Notes under the pieces: model-generated | Databases searched by the model: none | What the model was told of the DNA's origin: nothing | Seen by the model: the letters and a program-made list of their open reading frames with translations, nothing else | Origin: Maratus speciosus | Taxonomy: Eukaryota > Arthropoda > Arachnida > Araneae > Salticidae | DNA length: 64,000 nucleotides | Assembly (NCBI GenBank): GCA_963932465.1 | Contig: OZ010800.1 | Span: 95,437,307-95,501,306 of the forward strand | Direction of reading: 5' to 3' | Translations under genes and position numbers: made by a program | Part shown: positions 12,691 to 23,622 of the stretch, piece by piece | Layout of the letters: each line of letters starts with the position of its first letter | Position numbering within the stretch: position 1 is the stretch's first letter

Positions 12691-14460
12691 TATATATAGA
12701 TATATATATATTTGTCAAACCTTAATTAAAAATTATTTACAGAAATTATTGTGCAAAAATCCAATTTATCTAAAAACTCACAAAATCACTAAAGAATGGA
12801 ACTCGTTAAAAAGTGCGGTTTTTTTTCGTAATTTATAGGAAGAACGCTTAATCTTCGAAAAAATCTCTTAATATATTTTTTTATAAATTTTATAAAGTCG
12901 AACAAAAATAAATAATTTCATTTGATAAGTTTTAAAAAGAGAAGATTTCTAAAATATGAAATATTAATTCAAAAGGAAAGTATTATATCATACAATTTCC
13001 TATTTCTAAAGACATTTTATTAAGTTTCAAATTCTTTAAAGATAAAACTATAAGACTAAAATAAACATGGGTGAATATTGGAATCTTAAATTTCCAAACA
13101 GTTCTTTTTTGCCTGAGAAATTGAGTGGTCACTGTGACCATGGTGCCTGCCCAAGTTAATAATTAATTAATATAATTATATAAAATACAAGTCTCTGTGT
13201 GTCCCTCACAATTCCCGTAGGACCACTTCATTGTAATGAGTAACTGTTGAAAATTACTGATTCAGGGTTACGACAGTAGCGCCAAATCTTGACCAACTTG
13301 GCGAAACATCGCCAAATTTGGCAACAAAAATAAGTTGTCATGTATGAAGCCAGCTTGGCGATAGCTAGATAATTTAGATAAAAAGTAAAAATAGATATAA
13401 TTCAGAATTTGAAGAATTTACCTTCTCCTAATCGCAGTTGTTCTCAAACATCTATGTCTCGTGTACCCCATTCAAAATTACATGTACCCGGCGTACCACC
13501 CTTTTTTTCACTTGTAAGGTTGATGACTATTGAAATAAAAAGAAAACACCGAACGAACACAAATAAACTATTTTTTATTTCGCATTTAATATAAGCTGTA
13601 TAAGTAGCAAATTTTGTAACGTAACGGGTGTTCTTATCTATCCTTGCATATTTATAGGCTTTCTCGGTTATCTTAAGATAGTGGAGTCATAACACACAGT
13701 CAAAATGTAGTGTGTTTACAATATGTTTTCAAACAATCAAAGCAAAAGGGAGGGAATTCGCTAATTTAGCTGCACCTTGCCATTGGTTAACATATATTTC
13801 ACACGTTCCTCCATGGGGTATTCGTACTCCACTTTTTGAAAACCCGATTTTAAGATTGTGGAGAGTCATTTCTTTTTTTCAGACTGCGGTTAAAAAAAAT
13901 TATTATGCTAGTTCAGATTACAAACTGTATGTAAACTTCTGCGTAGGTACGACATAGACTCACAAAATACAATGCGGAAACATTAACACTTACCAATCCT
14001 ATATTTTAAAGTCATCTCTCCTGTTGGTTTTTAAATCTAAAACTGCGGAACATCGACTTGAATGTACTTCCCTCCATGTTTTCAAATGCCTCATTTTCAT
14101 TGCCCCCAAAAACAAGCTATTTCGATAAAATGCATATTTCAGATATAATAACGTCTCTCGTCGGATCGCATACACTGAAAAAAAAAATTCCGCCACTCGT
14201 ATCTAGAAAATAAATTGTGTCTCTAGAAAAAATAGTTCCATGTTATCCCTATAAATTTCCTATATTTTGATCTCAAAATATAGCTGGTGGTATTAGCTTG
14301 AGGCTGGCAGTTCATTGTAAGTAATTCGACAAGTTTCCACCGTGGCAGCACCAGTCAAACAAAAACGTGTGAAGATGGTGAGAATTTAGCTCTTACAACT
14401 CTTGTGTTCCAAACTGAAAATTAAATTATTTAATTAAATTAAATTAAATTATTGTAGATA
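12691..14460. other. AT-rich spacer, no gene seen
   Basis: A cluster of CGCCAAA and TTTGGCA/TTGGCGA words at 13,270-13,365 resembles the repeat block at 10.3-10.9 kb. A TACACTGAAAAAAAAAATTCC stretch at about 14,172 resembles the left end of the miniature at 40,472, but I found no partner end. Confidence 0.4.
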
Positions 14461-15101
14461 AAGGCCTAATGTAGGATTATACGTTGTCTTTCCTGGGATA
14501 AAAAAGAAATGCGTTTATCTAAGTTGGAGTAACTTTGGTCCAACATTCGGGAGTAACTTTGGCCCAAACATTTAAATTTTTGTATATACTTCCTGTCAAT
14601 GCATAAAAAATGTTATATTTGAAGGGGGGCTTTTTTCTTATTTTGTTGAAATTAAACATTGATGTCTTTGAGGTAAAGTTTTTGTTTATTTTTGGCTACT
14701 ATGAAAATAGACAGTTATGATTATACAAACACTTATTTTGCTGAAAATTCATGCAATTTATTGGTTCCAACTGAATCAAACAAGAAAGCTTATTGGCAAG
14801 GATGACTGTAACTTTCTTAAATCTTTCATAAAATCTTAATAAAGATATTTTATCACTTTTGAGCATTATTTTACTTAATCTGTAACGATTTTGTTGTAAA
14901 CATTAGTCCACCTAAACTTCTGTCTAAGAGAAACGGTATTCGGACCCAGATCAGGAAACGCTAAGCAATATTTACGAGTTTTGTAATAATTTTATTAAAA
15001 TATATGCTAATTGTCTGTCTTTTTTCATGTTTATACTTCTTACCCTCTCTCCCTCGTCTTTTTCGATAGTGTAACATTGGTCCACATCATGTTGCAGGCC
15101 C
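14461..15101. mobile_element. Possible TA-flanked element with GTAACTTTGGTCC words
   Basis: GAGTAACTTTGGTCCAAC, GAGTAACTTTGGCCCAAAC (14,527 and 14,551) and GTGTAACATTGGTCCAC (15,070) repeat a word near both ends of a 640-base interval. The termini are weak: AAGGCCTAATGTAGG after TA at the left against GGGCCTGCAACATG after TA at the right on the other strand. No coding is seen. The boundaries are uncertain. Confidence 0.35.
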
Positions 15102-16937
15102 TATAAATAATAATATATTGAAACTCTCGTGTACAGCCCTATATACAGCCTTACTCTTAATAATTAATATCTCTTTTCTTTCTCCTCTTTCCACATATCA
15201 AGTATTCAATTTTCAATCATTTTTACCTGACTGCCAAGAAGGGATATGTGTTTCACACGTATCTGGGTATGTGGATTTCTTTATGCCCTCGAAACATCCA
15301 AACGGCTAGATGTATTTTAATGAATGAGATCTCTATCAATTCGTCTTAACCATCCGATGGTTATACGCTATACTTTGTTTTTATAAATTAAAAATGGCGG
15401 CTTTAAAATACAAAATGTCAGTAGACACGAAAAAAATTTTTACGCACCATATTGATTGTTATATCATTGGATAGATCTTTCAAAATGAAGACGATGTTTC
15501 ATTGACTATTTTACAGTCAGAAGCTCCGTTTAAATATTACACAACCTGGAAGTTGTGTAGGTAGCATCTCTAGCTTTACTGCAACTCTAACCATCATAGA
15601 CATCTATAGGCCTCATAAATATGTGTTTATAGATAGGAACTGATAATTAAACACAACTTAAAAGTCATCAATACAAGTAAATAAAAAATAGATAAGTAAT
15701 ATAAAAAATATTTTAACATTGATGAGAAATAATTAACAGTTCGCTTTTTACGCGGTCGGGTTTTTTGATTTTTTAAATTAAATTTAATTATCAATATAAT
15801 TTTTTTTTATTTAATAACGAAATTTTCCTACTTTTATTTTATTTTGGAAACTGATAAAATTATTTCAGTCATTTTCTCATTTTACATTTCATAAATATTT
15901 ATTAGATAACCCAGTAAGTTGTAAAAACTACATTATTGAATGAAGATCAAAAGAATTTTTTCTTTACTTTCGCAAATGTCTTTAAAATAGGCTTTTTTGG
16001 ACGTAATGATAAATTACGGAAGGACGAAGAGAGCAACGCATAAAATTTCTTCACAGTAATATGTCCTGAACATCTATAGTGGAAAAAATAAAAAGTTAAC
16101 AAAAACGTGATGAAAATATATTTCGTCGGGAAAGGTGATTAGTCACGAACGCTGTAACGAATCTTATTTCATTTATTTAATAAATTACCCTTTCTTTAAA
16201 TATTAGATATTACTTTCTGAGCATTTAATTTTTAGAGACAAAATCATTTGTATCTATCTTAGCAGCATTTGGCAATATTAGATTAATGTTATTTTCTAAT
16301 GTATTCTAATAATTTGTTAATTTCTAAATTTTTTTTATATTGCGATTTTATAGTTATTTTATTTTTAAATAGTTTCATTATACATATATATATATATATT
16401 CATCAAACATTCATAATCAAATCATCATCATCATCGCACTCCTGCAGTAAAACACACACATTAAAATAATCTTTCAAAAACGTATTTGGCCTAAAATATC
16501 TACCCCCCCTCCACACACACACACACAGACACATGCAAGCACACAAAAAAAGGAAAGCACAGAATATGAAAATAAAAATGTAAAAACTACTACAATAAAA
16601 ACACCGAAAACAACTAAAATGCAGCGTCGTCGTTGTCAGTGGGTTAAATATGTAAAACAGGCACAGAATCAAAATAGAAATTGCTTTAACATATATATAT
16701 ATATATACATATGGTAACGGGTTTTGGCTAGAACGCTGCGTAGAAAATTAAAAATATTTCAAATCATTGAAGGCCACATACCATACGCAACCTACCGGAT
16801 ACTGCACCTCAATATTAAATGAATACCGCACCATGAAGAAAGTAACTAATATTAGCTACAAATTAAATCAATTTCTTGTAAATAAACATACCCTGTAAGC
16901 TCGACCGCTCTACCACATACAAAAGTAAAACAGACTA
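15102..16937. other. AT-rich spacer with microsatellites
   Basis: (AT)n at 16,383-16,400, CA-rich tract at 16,513-16,530 and (AT)n at 16,692-16,707. No gene recognised. Confidence 0.4.
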
Positions 16938-17139
16938 CACCGCGTCCCAAATGTTTAGACAATCAATAAAATTTGCATTAACATAAAAAGTATTAAGGTA
17001 CAATTAAAATTCGTGACATAGGTAATAAATAAAAGCAGTTTTGCTGATATACACATATAAATTATGATCGAAGGTATGAAATTATAAAATATACATTAAT
17101 TATATAAAAATGTGCTGTCCCAAAAGTATAGACACCTGT

Positions 17140-17868
17140 AATTTTTTTCGGTTTTACATATATAAAAGTAACTAAAAACTTACTTTTAATATTTAATTGT
17201 ATTACCACGACATTTTATAACATCATATGCACGTTGTTCCATAGAATTAACTGAGCATTGCATTACAGAAGGAGGTCTTTCATAACCATGCTTTGTCAAT
17301 TGTAATTTTTAAGTCATTTATACACGTATATTGCTTTCCATTTTCATATATTTTACGTGATATGATCCCTCATAGGTTCTCCATCGGATTCAAATCTGTA
17401 CTAAGTGTTGGCCAGTCTAATAGTGTTTTATTGTTTTGCCTAAACCGTGTTTTCGATGATTTGGAGATATGGATGGATGTCCCATCTTGTTGGGAAACGC
17501 AGACTGGTCCTGCCAGGAAATCCATAATTGACAGTAAGTTGATGCGTAAAATATCCTGATAATCCTCTGATTTCATTTTTCTGTCTATAAATCCTAGAAA
17601 TGTTCGGCCATTGAAAGAAAATCCTCCCCAGGTCATTATGGATTCTGCGCCTTGTTGCCTGCTGAAACAGTCTTGAGTTCTTTTCCTAGGTCATGATAGT
17701 AAAATTTATGACCATAAGGGCCGTCTAAATTCTATTTATTTTCATCACTGAAGATTGCAGAAATCCATCTTTCACCGTATGGCATATGCTTTCTAGCCCA
17801 CTTTAGACGTGCATCTTTATGCCTCTGCTTTAAGCAAAGTTTTGTATCTCGCCAAACATTTCTAGGTT
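17140..17868 (-). pseudogene. Tc1-like transposase fragment, minus-strand arm
   Basis: Reading down from about 17,868 the minus strand gives LKQRHKDARLKWARKHM, then IFSDENK with the first catalytic Asp, LDGPYGHKFYYHD, MTWGGFS, GRTFLGFIDRKMKSEDY, then QQDG with the second catalytic Asp, LNPMENL with the catalytic Glu, and a decayed C-terminus. This is the DDE core order of Tc1/mariner transposases, which cut and paste DNA at TA sites in the nucleus. In-frame stops (after SDENK, and after NPMENL) and loss of the N-terminal paired-type DNA-binding region make it a pseudogene. The part beyond GRTFLGF is duplicated on the plus strand from 17,857. Confidence 0.85.
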
Positions 17869-18269
17869 TTATGGAAAGAAAAATGAAATCAGAGGATTAT
17901 CAAGATATTTTACGTACCAATTTACTGCCAATTATGGATTTCCTAGCAGCACCGGACTGTGTTTTCCAACAAGATGGGGTCATTAATACCTCCACATCAT
18001 CGAAAACATGGTTTTGGCAAAACAATATCACACTATTAGACTGGCCAGCACTTAGTCCAGATTTGAATCCCATGGAGAACATATGGCGGATCTTATCTCG
18101 TAAAATATATGAAAATGGAAAGCAATATACATGTGTAAATGACTTAAAAAATGTAATTGACGAAGCCTGGTATGAAATACCTTCTTCTGTAATGCAATGC
18201 TTAGTTAATTATATGGAACAACGTGTATATGAAGTTATAAAGTGTCGTGGCAATACAATCAAATATTAA
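17857..18269 (+). pseudogene. Tc1-like transposase C-terminal fragment, plus-strand arm
   Basis: From TFLGF onward the plus strand encodes ERKMKSEDYQDIL, QQDG with the second catalytic Asp, LDWPALSPDLNPMENIW with the catalytic Glu, and a C-terminus that runs open to a stop at 18,267-18,269. An in-frame ATG at 17,871 opens a 132-residue frame, but it starts in the middle of the catalytic domain and lacks both the DNA-binding region and the first Asp. It is better preserved than the minus-strand arm. The junction at about 17,857-17,868 joins the two arms head to head. Confidence 0.85.
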
Positions 18270-18517
18270 AAGTAAGTTTTTAGTTACTTTTATAAATGGA
18301 AAAAACAAAAAAATCACTGGTATTTATACTTTTGGGACAGCATATTTTTATATAATTTAATGTATATTTTATAATTTCAAATCATTGATCATAATTTATA
18401 TGTGTATATTAGCAAAACTGCTTTTATTTATTACCTATCTCACTAATTTTAATTCTACCTTATTAATTTTATGTTAATTCAAATTTTATTGATTTTCTAA
18501 ACTATTGGGACGCGGTG

Positions 18518-19099
18518 TATAATCCATTTTCCAGAAACTAATCCACATTCATTACAAATCTAATGCCAATACATACAGTCATCATAACAAAATCATTCTT
18601 GTAAAGGCTTTTAAAAATATGAGTCATTTACAACCGATCAAAGGCAAACAATAATAGAAGCTGTCTGTAAAAAATAGTAAAGAATCTAGTAAAGCTAAAT
18701 ATTTCTTTAATAAAAGTAACAGGAATATTGTTTTGTAATATAAATTACTTAAAACTATCCCTTATGAAACAGATTTTTACTAGTGCATATTCTAAAAAAT
18801 GGTATTTTGGGATAATAATAACATTTATGCAGATACGTTTATGTATATTTTCAGACAAGTGAACAGGAATTTAAATATGTTCAAACTAATTTTATTAAAA
18901 TGTCTTTTAAACATATCAAAATTGCAGTACCGCTGCTTTTCCCTACTAACTTTTAAACAGTTTGTTTACTATCCGACAGATAAAACCGTAGCTAATTTTG
19001 CTGATATTTGAAAAAATCATTGCGCAAAACTGCTTCAAGCAGAATTACATAATAGTATAATTTGACCATATGCAAATATCCTGAGCAAGTACTTATTAA
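18518..19099. other. AT-rich spacer, no gene seen
   Basis: No repeat ends or domains recognised. Confidence 0.4.
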
Positions 19100-19335
19100 C
19101 CCTTTGGGTACATATTTGTTTCAGAGCTCCCACTGGCGTTTTCTTTTTTGTTTTTCATATCTCGCACCACTTTTTCAAAACAAAAATCTATTTTTATACA
19201 CTTTGAAAACAAGTGCAAGAGAAATATAGTAAAAAATATATATATATAATAAAATAGTGGTATCAATAGAATTTGAGAGTAGGCGACAGTGGCCAAATGA
19301 ATGACGAGTCTCTCTCGTCAAATGTACACAATGGG
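19100..19335. mobile_element. piggyBac-like miniature element
   Basis: TTAA lies at both sides (19,096-19,099 and 19,336-19,339). Termini are CCCTTTGGGTACAT at the left and, on the other strand at the right, CCCATTGTGTACAT. TTAA target sites and CCC termini are the piggyBac pattern. The 236-base body has no gene. Confidence 0.65.
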
Positions 19336-19339
19336 TTAA

Positions 19340-21600
19340 TACGCATTTATTACACTAAGATTCCTTTCAGCCGAAATAGAAACGTGATTTTCCTATTTTT
19401 ATTTATTTCTATTATTATTTATCATTAATACCAAAGTTTCATAACATACCAATTAAATATAGGTTTAGTTGCTGCAATGTCAAAAGTTTTGATAATACTT
19501 TTAATAGGAGATATACATATATCTCTTAAGAAAGTACTTAATATGTTAAAGTACAAATAGAAAGATATTAATTTTTTCTGTGTTATTTTTATTACCAGTT
19601 ATGAAATTGAAAGCAAAGATACAATATTGTGAAAATACATTATATAATATTACATGATATGTTTATAGTAAAAATACAATCTTGTATTTCGTTTGGTAGT
19701 GATTATATATTTCTCACTCCTAAAACATGATTCAAGTCAGCAACATTTTTTAATGTGTCTAGCTTGATTGTCACCACTTTCTCGAAATGGTAATGTTCTT
19801 ATTTAGTGACAGTTTGAGTAATATGAAAACAAGGCGATTTATATTACTTCAAAAATGTGTTGCAATCAAGCAATCGAAATCTTTAAAAAGTTGGCAACAC
19901 AATCAAATATTTGTGCCCATACTTACAAGCTGGCTGACAGATTTAGCTTTCAACACTGGTAGACAGGAGCTGCTGGGTTCAAACCAGCGTCGCTCCTGTA
20001 GGAAAAATAGTTGGGCGTTTTTAGTGGTTCTCTTCGAATCTTAAATCGCTTGCGTAAATACGGATTAGGATACCCTAAAAAGACCCCCAAGGAGGGCACT
20101 CACCCTCCTTGCCCCCCCCCCCCCCCCTTCGGCCTACATGCCTCGTATAGATAATCGGCCGTATCAAAAACATTAATGCACCATATTTACAAGAACTTTT
20201 CCATTATTCCGTTTGAAAATCCTTTACTGTATATACTAGGTAGGATATCTCACAAGCAAATATTACGTTGTAAAAAACTAATTTGTTGTTAGAAGCAATT
20301 GCAAATCACAAAACAGCGATTTTTTAAGCAACTTGTAACGATAGAAATGTAGATTCATATTGTACAGAAGTTGTAAGAAGCAGCAGGGCAGGAGGGGTTG
20401 TAGGAATGCTTAAAACTGTGCTTGAATGACTGTTTCAATGAAAACTTTATTCAAAATCAATATAGAAACATAGAAAGTATTTTAGAATTAATTTATGAAT
20501 CAAATAACAAATTATTTTTTTAAGGAAATACTTTTTAAAAAATCACATAGTAAATACAAAGTGAACCGTTTCTATTGCAAATATTTTTGGATAATTAGCG
20601 TTGAAAAATTTCAATTTCTAAAGAAAATAAAGAATGACAAAAAGGTTTCTCAAACGGAAAATAAAGGGATAAACGTTCAATTACTAATATGATCTACTTT
20701 AAAACTAAATTTATAAAAAAAGTTCTTTTAGAAATTCAATTATACATTCTTCAATAAATTAAACATAAAATTTTGAAATTTTTATGAATATTTTTTTCAC
20801 TTAAATTAAAAGCATAAAGTGTTTGATATTCTTTTAATATCTATAAAACCTTTTCGTTTAAAAACAGAGAAAAACCTTTGAAATCACAAGGTGCTTATGA
20901 AATAACCTTAATTAAAAGGATATAACATACTAAAAATTTAATAACATCATAATATATTAAGAAATTGCATTTCTAGTTTTTACAACTTGGATTTAAATGA
21001 TTTTGTAAATAATAATTTTTTGGAACTTAATTTGTGAAAAAAACGAAATGTTATTAAAGCTGATAAATTATTCTGTTTTAAAAAATGCACTTTTCATTAT
21101 AAAAAGCTCTATTTGTTTAAGGAGGCTGTTGATTGAGGAAAAAAATATTTAGTTTGATCAATAATATTAAAATAATATATTTTGAAAAATTCTATTTTCT
21201 TAATTTTTCAATAGAACATTTATTGGACTAGTTCAGTTTTCAAACTTTACTCAAGATTAAACACGATTTATATGTTGTAGTAAAATGAACAGACAGTTTT
21301 TTAAACAGGATAGCAAGAAAACAGTGATACACACAAAATATTTTCTTGTAAGAGATTGATGACATGTGTCGGGAGTAAAAAAGGGAGTTTATTTATTATT
21401 ATCATTTGTTTTAGCATGCAATGTCACCTACAAATTTCACCAAATTTTCTCAAAATGAAACAATGTTCAAACCCTATACAATCGCAAAACACAAACACCA
21501 TTTTTTTGCGCTTCAACAGCAAAAAAGAATAAAGGATAAAAACTCACAGAGCATTTATTCATCTTTATACCTTAATCTTACCATTCTTACATTTTGAGAC
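19340..21600. other. AT-rich spacer with a hairpin next to poly-C
   Basis: CAAGGAGGG-CACTCA-CCCTCCTTG at about 20,088-20,111 forms a 9-bp stem and is followed by 16 C. A T-arm-like GCTGG-GTTCAAA-CCAGC at about 19,972-19,988 suggests the 3' half of a tRNA-derived repeat, but no A box is found. No gene is recognised; open frames at 19,787 and 20,495 have no family signature. Confidence 0.35.
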
Positions 21601-21911
21601 TGAAGAAATCCGCCTGTTGGTAATATTTGGTTCAAAAACAAGGAAGCAAACTATACTGCTGCTCTTAAGTGTAAAAGCCTAGAATTACTCATAACATTTA
21701 TTGTAGTATTAATACAGCACTGGGTTACAAAAGCCACAAATACACCTTTATTTACGATTATTTTAATTGCTAGTCTGAAAGCCAGGCGTCCGCTACCTGT
21801 TAATTTACTTTTCCGACAATCACTTTGCCTAAAGTTTTCTCTAACCAGAGAGACTGCATCTCTCTCCAAAGATGATTAAACACATTACCTTTTTTATGCG
21901 CTCAGAGCTGG

Positions 21912-21944
21912 TATATATAGTCAGCTAGATTCAAGTTGTTCAGT
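21912..21944 (+). promoter_or_regulatory. Candidate RNA polymerase II core promoter (TATA plus initiator)
   Basis: TATATATA begins at 21,912 and the arthropod initiator TCAGT lies at 21,940-21,944 with its A at 21,942, so the TATA start is 30 bases upstream of the predicted start site. That is the canonical distance. A well-framed ATG follows at 22,001. AT-rich DNA gives chance TATA boxes, so the support is the combined spacing rather than any single motif. Confidence 0.42.
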
Positions 21945-22000
21945 AGTAGCCAGGGAACAGTTCTCGAGTATCTGAAAATTATTACCACATTAGTCCCACC

Positions 22001-22096
22001 ATGCCGATTATACTTAAGATTCTTTTGAGATATAGGGATTCTATAATGACAGAAATGTCCATTAACGGAAATACATCATTTTTGATAAAGTTGTGA
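22001..22096 (+). CDS. Candidate short first coding exon or 31-residue ORF, unknown
   Basis: The ATG at 22,001 is preceded by TCCCACC, a strong start context, 59 bases after the predicted transcription start. The frame reads MPIILKILLRYRDSI and continues to a TGA at 22,094-22,096. A possible splice donor, GTGAGA at 22,093, lies just before that stop, so the piece may be a first exon continued by an exon I could not identify. The N-terminus is hydrophobic/basic, with no confident signal peptide. I do not recognise a family. It may equally be a chance arrangement or a decayed gene copy. Confidence 0.25.
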   Translation: MPIILKILLRYRDSIMTEMSINGNTSFLIKL

Positions 22097-22534
22097 GAGA
22101 GGCATCTGCAAATCTATTATCTTATAAGTTGAAAGAAGAGATATTTTTAGGAGCCATTGGATATTTCTTATGTACTACGCACAAAAGATTACAATAGTAA
22201 CGAAATATTCCCGCCTCCTCCTGTAAGAATAACTGTAAGAATAGTCACTTTTTCCATGTTACTACATCACAAAAATCGTCTGTTCACGTTTAGATATTTT
22301 GTACTTTATCATCTTGAGACCTGAAGTTAAACCAATAGTACTACAATACACAATTATTGATTTTGCACAAACAAGCTTACACCATGGTTGATATAAAAAT
22401 CATTTTTATGAAATTTATACTTTAGGGGGAAGGTAATTTAAGTTCACCAATATGGATCGAAAATTGCTAGCCCCCAAAAATATCAAGTTAATTATCCTAA
22501 ACGTAAATTCACTCAAAAAATTTAAGGGATTTAA

Positions 22535-23053
22535 CCCTCACAGTACTAAGATATAGTCAATTTTATCCCATCTGGACATTTTGAAGTTTCATTCTCATTT
22601 AGAAAATGTATGATAAAATTATTTTATTAGATCTTATAAAGGTCTCTTTCGTGACTTTATTTACTTAGTAAGTTTCGCACAGTTAAATTTTTTTGTTCAT
22701 TTGTAGAAAGTGCGAATGAGATCACATGGAAACCATCTTAGGTAATCATTGAATAAATGAAAGCTTTCTATCATTTATCACATTTCAAGAGAAAGAAAGA
22801 TGATACATGGCACCCTGCCAAAATGCAGTTCGCTGCGGATACGGAGTTAACCTGCAAGTGAGTGTACGTTCCTCATTTCGTTATTTCTTCGTTCTTGTGT
22901 TCAGTTGTGTGTAAATGTCGCTATTCAATGAAATGAATCGTCGCATAGCATGAATATTATAATTACTTGGGCAGAGGGGTGAATTACCTATAGTGTCAGC
23001 CTTTTTTAAATCTTAGGCATTTAAGCTATATTTTGATCTTAGTACTGCGAGGG
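22535..23053. mobile_element. piggyBac-like non-autonomous element
   Basis: TTAA target duplications at 22,531-22,534 and 23,054-23,057 bound termini CCCTCACAGTACTAAGAT at the left and CCCTCGCAGTACTAAGAT on the other strand at the right, an 18-base TIR with one mismatch. TTAA plus CCCT...AGGG ends is the piggyBac signature. The GC-richer interior at 22,800-22,960 looks like a transcribed leader, with a short frame beginning MSLFNEM at about 22,917, perhaps the remnant of the parent transposase start. Length 519 bases, so the transposase gene is missing. Confidence 0.78.
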
Positions 23054-23057
23054 TTAA

Positions 23058-23622
23058 ATAAAAGAATAATCTACAAATACTCGATTTTTTTTTTTAATTT
23101 TTAAGCTAAATAATTATGAAAATACTTTCTTAATCACATTGTCTTGAAGGCATTTTGAAAGTTCAGAGGAAAATTAACATTTATTTTATGTGTAAATTAG
23201 CCTTACAGCTTCCATTTCTTGATTTTATTTCAATGGAAAATCATTCAGCTAAACAGAAGTAAAGTAAATAATGTAAAAAAAAATACAACGATTTATTTTT
23301 AATGAGGAAATAATAGAGCTACGCATTTGTGTACATTAGGCCAGAAGAGGTTAATAAGTACTGAATTTTCAGTGTGGTCATGTGAATTTACATACAAAAA
23401 ACGCATAATAAAGGTTACTTCATTCAAACATATAATATCCTAAACGTATACCACAAATGTGTTAAAATGCTGCGAAATCAATATAGATTAAACTACCGAG
23501 ATGCGATTAAAAGTGTATATTTGATCAAATTTGTGAGAAGTAAGTTTCATCTCACTCAAGACGAATTAAGACAATAGCTTTAATCTATCAGAATTAATCT
23601 CTTTTTAAAATTTCACGAATAC
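23058..23622. other. AT-rich spacer, no gene seen
   Basis: No features recognised between the piggyBac-like element and the next TA-flanked element. Confidence 0.4.

Larger units (their letters stand above)
16938..18517. mobile_element. Tc1-like element with about 660-bp inverted arms (duplicated right end)
   Basis: TA-flanked (16,936-16,937 and 18,518-18,519). The outer ends are CACCGCGTCCCAAATGTTTA at the left and its near reverse complement at the right. The inverted similarity continues inward for about 660 bases on each side and includes transposase coding sequence, so both ends derive from the same, right, end of an ancestor. A unique centre of about 240 bases at roughly 17,617-17,856 contains the part of the gene around the first catalytic Asp. 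A normal Tc1-like element has short TIRs and one gene. This one is an inverted-duplication derivative and cannot make a full enzyme. Confidence 0.82.

Noticed and set aside
19972..19990. tRNA gene based on a T-arm-like GCTGG-GTTCAAA-CCAGC
   Set aside because: No A box, D arm or anticodon arm at the expected distance upstream.
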